Below the pieces are notes generated by a model. It made no database searches. It was not told where the DNA came from and saw nothing but the letters and a program-made list of their open reading frames with translations. A DNA stretch of 15,376 nucleotides from Chloroflexota bacterium (GTDB lineage Bacteria > Chloroflexota > Limnocylindria > Limnocylindrales > CSP1-4), in assembly GCA_021790715.1 (NCBI GenBank), contig JAJYGK010000023.1:1-15376 (forward strand), written 5' to 3'. Every line of letters starts with the position of its first letter. The first letter of the stretch is position 1. The translations under genes and the position numbers were made by a program. Positions 7,413 to 12,637 of the stretch are shown here, one piece after another.

Positions 7413-7418
7413 ATTGTC
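7413..7418 (-). promoter_or_regulatory. -10-like box (GACAAT) six bases before ATG: possible leaderless promoter
   Basis: On the minus strand GACAAT is followed by exactly six bases (ccggcc) and then the ATG at 7406. This is the same geometry as the M20 gene, where TAGATT is followed by ccgggc and ATG. If the ATG at 7424 is used instead, this element lies inside the coding region. Confidence 0.35.
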
Positions 7419-7480
7419 GGCCATCCGTCGCCGGCGCACCGACCACCGGCCGGCGGAAGGGAGGCCAGGGGGGTTTCCCG

Positions 7481-7486
7481 TACAAT
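7481..7486 (+). promoter_or_regulatory. -10 box (TACAAT) for the MetE-like operon
   Basis: TACAAT is a near-consensus -10 element in the 112-base divergent gap. Transcription would start near 7493, leaving a leader of about 26 bases that contains GGAG (7510-7513), five bases before the ATG at 7519. No strong -35 box is seen. A near-palindrome of 14 bases (7444-7457) upstream could be an operator, but this is weak. Confidence 0.5.
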
Positions 7487-7518
7487 CGGCGACGTTTTCA
7501 CCCTGCCCCGGAGTCCGC

Positions 7519-8688
7519 ATGTTCGCCACGCTCGTCGGTGCCTACCCCCGAACCCCGCTGCCCGGCCGGCCCTTCCGCCTCCGCTCGGCGCACGCGCGCC
7601 TCGAACGCGGGGAGATCGACGAGCCGGCGTTCCGCGCGGTGCAGGACGAGCTGGTCCGCGAGGTCATGGCCGAGCAGCTCGACGCGGGGCTGCAGCTGCT
7701 GACCGACGGCCAGGTGCGCTGGGACGACCAGCAGACCGCGATGGCCGGCGGGCTGCGCGGGTTCGAGATCACGGGGCTCCTGCGCTACTTCGACACGAAC
7801 ACGTACTTCCGGCAGCCGCGGGCGACGGAGATGCCGCGATGGGAGTCGCCCGTCACCGTCGCCGACTGGCAGTTCGCCCGCGACACGGCCGCGGAGCTCG
7901 CCCGGGAGCGCGGCGTCGAGGCGCCGCCGGTCAAGCAGTGCCTCGTCGGGCCGTACACGCTCGGCCGCCTGTCCGACGCCGGCGACGTCGGACGCGAGCG
8001 GCTCGTGCTGGCGCTGGCCGAGGCGCTCAACGAGGAGCTCCGCGCGCTGCGCGCGGCGGGGGCGCCGGTCGTGCAGCTCGACGAGAACGCGCTGACCCTG
8101 ATCGGCCCGGACGAGGACGCCGAGCGGCGGCTCGCGGCCGAGGCGCTGCGTCGCGTGACGCGCGACCTCGACGACCTGCACCTCTGCCTGTCGATCACGA
8201 TGGGCGACGCGGCGGCGGTCGGGGCGGACGTCCTCTTCGAGGCGCCCTTCCGCAGCTACCTCTTCGACCTGATCGCGGGACCCGACAACTGGGAGCTGAT
8301 CGCCCGTGCCCCGCACGAGCGCGGCATCGTGTGCGGCGTGGCCGATGCCCGCAACACGATGCCGGATGACGAGCCGGTCATGATCTGGGCCGCCCACTAC
8401 GCGGCCTCCACGCAGGCGCGTGGCCTCGACCGCGTCGCGCTGGCGCCCTCGGCGAGCCTGGAGTACCTCCCCCGGGATCGCGCGAAGGCGAAGATCGAGG
8501 CGCTCGCCGAGGCGGCGCGCAAGGCGGCGATCACCGACCCCGAGGAACTCGCGAGGCAGATGGATCCGCGGGCGGTCGACATCCGGAGCGCCGCGCTCGG
8601 CCGCTACGCACCGCCCGCGGGGCGGCCCGGCGCCGCGGAGAAGACGAACCCGGCCGCGCAGGCCGAGGCCCGGAGGGGCGAGCGATGA
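7519..8688 (+). CDS. MetE-like methyltransferase-fold protein lacking the zinc ligands (accessory paralogue)
   Basis: This protein of 389 residues has the UROD/MetE-type barrel fold. It opens with V-G-A-Y-P-R, followed by a G-x-I-x-x-x-x-F helix, L-Q-L-L-T-D-G-Q-V-R-W-D-D and V-K-Q-C-L-V-G-P-Y-T-L, all recognisable MetE-family blocks. Aligned by eye to the next gene, the zinc site is broken: H-I-C becomes Ser225-Ile-Thr227, and the distal Cys becomes Ala312 in A-P-S-A-S-L. Only Glu241 (L-F-E-A-P-F-R-S) remains. The opening also resembles the N-terminal half of full-length MetE, a degenerate barrel without zinc, so this chain may be the partner of the zinc-bearing protein that follows. It may instead be a methyltransferase with a different mechanism. 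GGAG lies five bases before the ATG. The stop overlaps the next start by four bases (ATGA), so translation is coupled. Confidence 0.75.
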   Translation: MFATLVGAYPRTPLPGRPFRLRSAHARLERGEIDEPAFRAVQDELVREVMAEQLDAGLQLLTDGQVRWDDQQTAMAGGLRGFEITGLLRYFDTNTYFRQPRATEMPRWESPVTVADWQFARDTAAELARERGVEAPPVKQCLVGPYTLGRLSDAGDVGRERLVLALAEALNEELRALRAAGAPVVQLDENALTLIGPDEDAERRLAAEALRRVTRDLDDLHLCLSITMGDAAAVGADVLFEAPFRSYLFDLIAGPDNWELIARAPHERGIVCGVADARNTMPDDEPVMIWAAHYAASTQARGLDRVALAPSASLEYLPRDRAKAKIEALAEAARKAAITDPEELARQMDPRAVDIRSAALGRYAPPAGRPGAAEKTNPAAQAEARRGER

Positions 8689-9734
8689 GCAACGGGCTGT
8701 GGACCACCTCGGTCGGATCGTTCCCCAAGCCCCCCGAGCTGATCCGCGCGCGCGCCGAGCACGCCGCCGGCCGCCTCGGCGACGAGGAGCTGCAGGCCCT
8801 CGAGCGCCGCGCGACGGAGGACTGGATCCGCTTCCAGGAGGAGATCGGCGTCGACATCCTGGTCGACGGCGAGATGTATCGCGGCGACATGGCGACGTAC
8901 TTCGCCGAGGAGCTGGCCGGATTCGAGATCGGCGGGCTCGTGCGGAGCTACGGCAACCGCTACTACCGCAAGCCGATCGCGGTCGGAGAGGTGCGGCGGA
9001 CGCATCCCATCACGCTCGAGGCGTGGACGTTCGCCCAGTCGCTCACCGACCGCCCCGTGAAGGGGATGCTGACGGGGCCGTACACGATCGCCGACTGGAG
9101 CTTCGACGAGCACTACGGCTCGCGGCGCGACTTCGTCCTCGACCTGGCGCGCGCGATCCACGAGGAGGCGATGGACCTGGCCGCCGCGGGCGCGCGTTTC
9201 ATCCAGGTCGACGAGCCGGCCGCGTCTGCCCGGATGGACGAGCTGCCGCTGGTGGCCGAGGCGATGGCGATCGTCACCGACGGCCTGCAGGCCCACGCGA
9301 TCACCCACATCTGCTACGGCGACTTCATGCAGGCCTACCCGACGATGCTGGACATCCCCGTCGACCAGGTGGACCTGGAGATGGCGAACTCCGGCTACGA
9401 CCTGCTGGAGCGCTTCCGCGAGGTCCCGTTCACCAAGGCGATCGGGCTCGGCGTGGTGGACGTGCACAGCCATCGCATCGAGACGGTCGACGAGGCGGCG
9501 GCCGGGATCCGTCGGGCGCTGGAGGTGCTGCCCCCGGAGCGCGTGTACGTCGACCCGGACTGCGGGCTGAAGACCCGCACGGTCGAGGAGGCCAGGGAGA
9601 AGATGCGGGTCGTGGTCGAGGCCGCCCGCCGCGTCCGCGCGGAGCGCGGGATCGGCGACGCGCTGCCCGACGGCGGCCCGACACCGGGGCGCTCGCTCGG
9701 CGCGCCTGCCCGCGGGGCGGAGGCGGGACGCTGA
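8685..9734 (+). CDS. MetE-like (core methionine synthase family) zinc methyltransferase
   Basis: This protein of 349 residues matches the C-terminal catalytic half of cobalamin-independent methionine synthase: T-T-S-V-G-S-F-P-K at the start, then V-D-G-E-M-Y-R-G-D, V-K-G-M-L-T-G-P-Y-T-I, I-Q-V-D-E-P-A and C-G-L-K-T-R. Zinc ligands are His208, Cys210, Glu232 and Cys293. The spacings of 2, 22 and 61 residues equal those of E. coli MetE (His641, Cys643, Glu665, Cys726). The zinc activates a thiol such as homocysteine for methylation. There is no N-terminal MetE half, so the methyl donor may not be polyglutamyl-methyltetrahydrofolate. Stand-alone core MetE proteins are known to be folate-independent methionine synthases in archaea and some bacteria; other thiol acceptors are possible. 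GGAGG (8672-8676) precedes the ATG by eight bases. The gene is coupled to its zinc-less paralogue upstream and, by CTGA, to the acetyltransferase downstream. The last 35 residues are low-complexity. Confidence 0.83.
   Translation: MSNGLWTTSVGSFPKPPELIRARAEHAAGRLGDEELQALERRATEDWIRFQEEIGVDILVDGEMYRGDMATYFAEELAGFEIGGLVRSYGNRYYRKPIAVGEVRRTHPITLEAWTFAQSLTDRPVKGMLTGPYTIADWSFDEHYGSRRDFVLDLARAIHEEAMDLAAAGARFIQVDEPAASARMDELPLVAEAMAIVTDGLQAHAITHICYGDFMQAYPTMLDIPVDQVDLEMANSGYDLLERFREVPFTKAIGLGVVDVHSHRIETVDEAAAGIRRALEVLPPERVYVDPDCGLKTRTVEEAREKMRVVVEAARRVRAERGIGDALPDGGPTPGRSLGAPARGAEAGR
9719..9723 (+). promoter_or_regulatory. ribosome binding site (GGAGG) that fixes a CTG start
   Basis: GGAGG lies seven bases before the CTG at 9731 and 31 or more bases before the first in-frame GTG (9755). 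It is therefore well placed only for the CTG. Confidence 0.65.
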
Positions 9735-10240
9735 GGGTCGAGACCGAACGCCTGGTGGTGCGGCGGCTCACGCTCGACGACGCGCCGGACCTGTGCGAGG
9801 TCCTGGGCGACGACGAGGTGATGCGGTTCATCGAGGCGCCGTTCGACCTGGCCGCGACGCGGGCGTTCATCGCGCAGGCGGGCCTGTCGGATCCGCCCCG
9901 GGTGTACGCGCTCGAGGAGAAGTCGTCGAGCCGGGTCGTCGGGCACGTCGTGTTCCATCCGCTGGAGCGCGCGGACGTGTACGAGATCGGGTGGATCATC
10001 GGCCGGTCGTCGTGGCATCGCGGCTACGCGACGGAGATCGGGCGGGGGCTGATCCGTCACGGCTTCGACACCATGCGCCTCCACAAGATCGTCGGCGAGA
10101 CCGTCGATCCCGTGAAATCGCTGGCGCTCATGCAGAAGCTCGGCATGCGGCTCGAGGGCATCCATCGCAGGCAGGCCAGGCTGCGAGACGAGTGGCTCGA
10201 CGTGTACTGGTGCGGCATCCTGGCCGCGGACGAGGCGTGA
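9731..10240 (+). CDS. GNAT family N-acetyltransferase (RimJ/RimL-like), probable CTG start
   Basis: This acetyltransferase of 169 residues has the Acetyltransf_3 (RimJ/RimL) pattern: V-E-T-E-R-L-V-V-R-R-L for the first strand, Y-E-I-G-W-I-I for the central strand, R-G-Y-A-T-E-I-G for the acetyl-CoA pyrophosphate loop, and L-H-K-I-V-G-E-T-V-D-P-V-K-S-L-A-L-M-Q-K-L-G-M-R-L-E-G near the end. It transfers acetyl from acetyl-CoA to an amino group; the substrate is unknown. No ATG, GTG or TTG occurs upstream in frame for a long way, and the first GTG (9755) would cut off the start of the first strand. CTG at 9731 gives MRVETERL, the usual opening of this family, has GGAGG seven bases upstream and overlaps the preceding stop as CTGA. 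CTG is therefore the best start, although it is rare. The 3' end overlaps the next gene as GTGA. Confidence 0.85.
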   Translation: MRVETERLVVRRLTLDDAPDLCEVLGDDEVMRFIEAPFDLAATRAFIAQAGLSDPPRVYALEEKSSSRVVGHVVFHPLERADVYEIGWIIGRSSWHRGYATEIGRGLIRHGFDTMRLHKIVGETVDPVKSLALMQKLGMRLEGIHRRQARLRDEWLDVYWCGILAADEA

Positions 10241-10875
10241 AGGCGCTCACCCAGGCGGTCGGGCCTCTCGCCACGAACGTCTACGTGCTCGCCGACGAGG
10301 AGGCCCGCGAGGCGGTCGCCATCGATACCGCGATCCCGTCCGTCGGCTGGCTGACCGGTGAGCTGGCCCGGCGCGATCTCGCGCTGAAGCTCATCGTGTC
10401 GACGCATCGGCACTGGGATCACGTCGGCGACAACGCGGCCGTCCAGGCGGCCACGGGCGCGCCGATCGCGTGCCACGCGCTCGACAGGCACGGGCTGGAA
10501 CGTCCCGAGCCGCTGTTCGCGCCGTTCCCGATCCCGCCGTCCGTCCCCGCGGTCGAGCTGGCCGAGGGTGGCGAGATCCACTTCGGCTCGCTCGTCCTCC
10601 GGGTGCTGCACACGCCCGGGCACACGGAGGGGTCCGTGTGCCTGCTGGCCCCCGACGACGGTCTGCTCCTCTCGGGCGACACGCTGTTTGCCGGTGGGTG
10701 GGGGCGCGTGGACCTGCCGGGCGGGTCGGCCGAGGCGATGGTCGAATCGCTGTCGAGGCTGGCGACCCTCGACGATCGGCTGCGCGTGCTCCCGGGGCAC
10801 GGGCCCGCCACCACGATCGGCCGGGAGCGGGGCCTGCTCGAGCTCGTCGTCCGGGAGCGGCGCCTGCCCGCCTGA
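10237..10875 (+). CDS. metallo-beta-lactamase-fold hydrolase (glyoxalase II-like)
   Basis: This is a cytoplasmic dizinc hydrolase of 212 residues. Metal-site residues are complete: His57, His59, Asp61 and His62 in T-H-R-H-W-D-H; His129 in H-T-P-G-H-T-E-G-S; Asp148 in S-G-D-T-L-F; and His188 in L-P-G-H-G-P. H-T-P-G-H-T-E-G-S and S-G-D-T-L-F-A-G-G-W-G-R are typical of the glyoxalase II/YcbL-type branch, which hydrolyses thioesters such as hydroxyacyl-glutathione or analogues with other thiols. At 212 residues it lacks the C-terminal helical domain of true glyoxalase II, so the substrate is uncertain. The GTG start overlaps the acetyltransferase stop as GTGA and gives M-K-A-L-T-Q-A-V-G-P-L-A-T-N-V-Y, a normal first strand for the family. 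It is the last gene of the four-gene operon. A role in thiol or one-carbon metabolism beside the MetE-like genes is plausible but inferred. Confidence 0.88.
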   Translation: MKALTQAVGPLATNVYVLADEEAREAVAIDTAIPSVGWLTGELARRDLALKLIVSTHRHWDHVGDNAAVQAATGAPIACHALDRHGLERPEPLFAPFPIPPSVPAVELAEGGEIHFGSLVLRVLHTPGHTEGSVCLLAPDDGLLLSGDTLFAGGWGRVDLPGGSAEAMVESLSRLATLDDRLRVLPGHGPATTIGRERGLLELVVRERRLPA

Positions 10876-10895
10876 TCGGGCCCGCCGCCCCCGCA

Positions 10896-10930
10896 GGGCC
10901 GGGGACGGCGAGGGGCGCGCCCCGCGGCCC
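10896..10930 (+). terminator. bulged GC hairpin after the MetE-like operon, possible terminator
   Basis: The outer stem pairs GGGCCG (10896-10901) with CGGCCC (10925-10930). The inner stem pairs GGGG (10912-10915) with CCCC (10920-10923) around a CGCG loop. It begins 20 bases after the last stop codon of the operon and lies before the next promoter. There is no U-tract, so intrinsic termination is not certain. Confidence 0.3.
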
Positions 10931-10972
10931 GGCACCGCACGGTCGATGCAAGACCGGCCGCGGTCCCCGCGT

Positions 10973-11001
10973 TTGACGCACTGCACCCGGGCGCGTACGC
11001 T
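10973..11001 (+). promoter_or_regulatory. sigma70-type promoter: TTGACG - 17 bases - TACGCT
   Basis: The -35 box TTGACG (10973-10978) and -10 box TACGCT (10996-11001) are separated by the ideal 17 bases. This is the clearest promoter in the window. Transcription would start near 11008, giving about 190 bases before the AAA+ start or about 32 before the leader ORF. The rest of the 10876-11039 gap holds only the hairpin described after the previous operon. Confidence 0.65.
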
Positions 11002-11030
11002 CGCCGCCCTGAATCTGCCAGTCGTCCCCT

Positions 11031-11035
11031 GGAGG
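11031..11035 (+). promoter_or_regulatory. ribosome binding site (GGAGG) of the leader ORF
   Basis: GGAGG lies four bases before GTG at 11040 and about 24 bases after the predicted transcription start. It is the main reason to take the leader ORF seriously. Confidence 0.45.
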
Positions 11036-11039
11036 CAGC

Positions 11040-11204
11040 GTGGACCCGTTCCCGCACCACCCGGGCCGCCGGCCCCGTGGCCGGGGACCGGGGGTCTCGT
11101 GCATCGTCCCCGTCGAGGCGTCGCCGCCGGCATCGGCGCATGGTCCGCAGAGGCACGCTCGCCAGGCGCACCGCTGCCGGTCGACGACGGGAGGCGTCGC
11201 GTGA
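11040..11204 (+). CDS. putative 54-residue leader ORF coupled to the AAA+ gene
   Basis: From GTG at 11040 the frame runs 54 codons to TGA at 11202-11204. This stop overlaps the GTG start of the AAA+ gene as GTGA, the same junction type used elsewhere in this window. It lies just behind a strong promoter and a GGAGG site. The product begins MDPFPHHPGRRPRGRGPG and is rich in Arg, Pro, His and Gly, with Cys21 and Cys46 and no membrane segment; it resembles no family I know. It could be a small basic protein, or a translated leader that controls AAA+ translation by coupling. Its odd composition means it could also be an untranslated leader with a chance frame: GC-rich DNA often has long open frames, and other frames here are also open. 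It was found by reading the intergenic sequence and has no independent support. Confidence 0.4.
   Translation: MDPFPHHPGRRPRGRGPGVSCIVPVEASPPASAHGPQRHARQAHRCRSTTGGVA
11189..11194 (+). promoter_or_regulatory. ribosome binding site (GGGAGG) that fixes the AAA+ start
   Basis: GGGAGG lies six bases before GTG at 11201. Another in-frame GTG at 11099 has a poorer site, and upstream sequence in this frame does not look like protein of the family. Confidence 0.6.
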
Positions 11205-12637
11205 CCCGGCGCACGCGGGGAGGGGGCCCGCGCCCGGCCACGCTCGGCGAGCTCCGGGCGTCCGGGTACCGGCCGCGGACCGTCAAGCAGGAGATGCGCG
11301 CCAACCTCGTCGCGCTGCTCGCGTCCGGAGGGCGGCTGTTCCCGGGCATCGTGGGCTACGAGGAGACGGTCGTGCCGGCCGTCGAGAACGCCATCCTCGC
11401 CGGCCAGGACCTGGTCTTCCTCGGGGAGCGGGGACAGGGCAAGACGCGCATGGCCCGCCTCCTGGTCGGGCTCCTGGACGAGGTCGTCCCCGTCGTCGCG
11501 GGGGCCGAGCTGCGCGACGACCCGCTGGCCCCGTTCAGCACGGCCGGCCGCGCGATCGTCGAGGCGGAGGGCGACGCCACGCCCGTGGAGTGGCTGCCCC
11601 GCGATCGGCGCTACGGGGAGAAGCTCGCCACACCCGACATCACGATCGCCGACCTCATCGGCGAGGTCGACCCGATCAAGGTCGCGGAGGGACGCTACCT
11701 CTCGGACGAGACCACGATCCACTTCGGCCTCATCCCGCGCACGAACCGCGGCATCTTCGCCATCAACGAGCTGCCCGATCTCGCCGAGCGGATCCAGGTG
11801 GGGCTGCTGAACATCCTCGAGGAGCGCGACGTCCAGGTGCGCGGCTACACGCTGCGCCTGCCGCTCGACCTCTTCGTGGTTGCCAGCGCGAACCCGGAGG
11901 ACTACACGAGCCGGGGCCGCATCATCACCCCCCTGAAGGACCGGCTCGGATCCCAGATCCGGACTCACTACCCCCGCACGCTCGAGCACGAGATCTCGAT
12001 CATGCGCCAGGAGCGGACGCGGTTCGAGGACGTGCCGGGCGGCCCGCAGCTCGAGGAACCGGCGTACATGCTCGAGGTGGTCGCCGAGATCTCGCACCTC
12101 GCCCGGCGGACGCCGGAGGTCAGCCAGCGTTCCGGTGTCAGCGTCCGCGTGAGCACCGCGAACCTCGAGACCCTCCTGGCGAACGCCTACCGGCGGGCCG
12201 TGCGGCTCGGCGAGGGGACGGCGTCGCCGCGCGTCAGCGACCTCGTCGCGCTGCTGCCGTCGACGACCGGCAAGATCGAGCTCGAGACCGTCGGCGACAC
12301 CATCCCGGAGGAGCGGATCGTCGAGCGGTTGGTGAACCGGTCGCTGCTGACCGTCTTCGGCCGGCGACTGTCCGGTGATCTGCTCGACGACGTGGTGTCC
12401 GCCTTCGACGGCGGGCTGACGATCGAGACCGGCGAGCTGGTGTCGTCGCGCGACTACGTGCGCTGGGCGCACGAGGTGCCGGGGCTCGGCGCGGCCGTGT
12501 CCCGCCTCGGGGCAGGGGAGTCCCCGGCCGCGGTCGCGTCGGCGGTCGAGTTCGTGCTGGAGGGCCTGCACCTGCAGCGGCGCCTCAACAAGGAGCGGCA
12601 CGCCGCGGTCGGAGCGGGGGCGACGTACCGGCGATGA
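11201..12637 (+). CDS. MoxR/ChlI-like AAA+ ATPase (magnesium-chelatase-type)
   Basis: This cytoplasmic AAA+ motor has 478 residues. It opens with T-L-G-E-L-R-A-S-G-Y and F-P-G-I-V-G-Y-E-E-T-V-V-P, then Walker A G-E-R-G-Q-G-K-T (75-82). Walker B is I-F-A-I-N-E with Glu190, having Asn189 where Asp is more usual. Sensor 1 is Asn231 in S-A-N-P-E-D-Y-T-S-R-G-R-I. An arginine finger candidate is Arg248 in L-K-D-R-L-G-S. Long insertions before Walker B (about 115-180, with W-L-P-R-D-R-R-Y-G-E-K-L-A-T-P-D-I-T) are typical of the helix-2-insert class holding MoxR and magnesium-chelatase ChlI. Because chlorophyll genes are absent and a VWA gene follows, it is more likely a MoxR/RavA-like chaperone motor than a true chelatase. 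Its stop overlaps the VWA start as ATGA. It is driven by the promoter at 10973. Confidence 0.86.
   Translation: MTRRTRGGGPRPATLGELRASGYRPRTVKQEMRANLVALLASGGRLFPGIVGYEETVVPAVENAILAGQDLVFLGERGQGKTRMARLLVGLLDEVVPVVAGAELRDDPLAPFSTAGRAIVEAEGDATPVEWLPRDRRYGEKLATPDITIADLIGEVDPIKVAEGRYLSDETTIHFGLIPRTNRGIFAINELPDLAERIQVGLLNILEERDVQVRGYTLRLPLDLFVVASANPEDYTSRGRIITPLKDRLGSQIRTHYPRTLEHEISIMRQERTRFEDVPGGPQLEEPAYMLEVVAEISHLARRTPEVSQRSGVSVRVSTANLETLLANAYRRAVRLGEGTASPRVSDLVALLPSTTGKIELETVGDTIPEERIVERLVNRSLLTVFGRRLSGDLLDDVVSAFDGGLTIETGELVSSRDYVRWAHEVPGLGAAVSRLGAGESPAAVASAVEFVLEGLHLQRRLNKERHAAVGAGATYRR

Noticed and set aside
5248..7485. 745-codon minus-strand frame that includes the small hypothetical protein at its end
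   Set aside because: Most of it is a shadow of the gamma-glutamyltransferase gene in another frame. The GTG at 5526 with a good ribosome site marks the true start of the small protein.
7407..7529. Longer start for the GGT gene (ATG at 7529 or 7424)
   Set aside because: The 7529 version runs over the promoter and start of the divergent MetE-like gene, and the extra residues do not resemble the family. The 7424 start is possible but adds only six residues and lacks a good ribosome site.
8420..9730. Upstream extension of the acetyltransferase frame to 8420
   Set aside because: This part is an Arg/Gly-rich shadow of the two MetE-like genes. The GNAT fold begins at V-E-T-E-R-L right after 9731.
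11099..11200. Earlier GTG (11099) as the AAA+ start
   Set aside because: Its ribosome site is poor and the added residues look like non-coding composition; GTG 11201 has GGGAGG six bases upstream.
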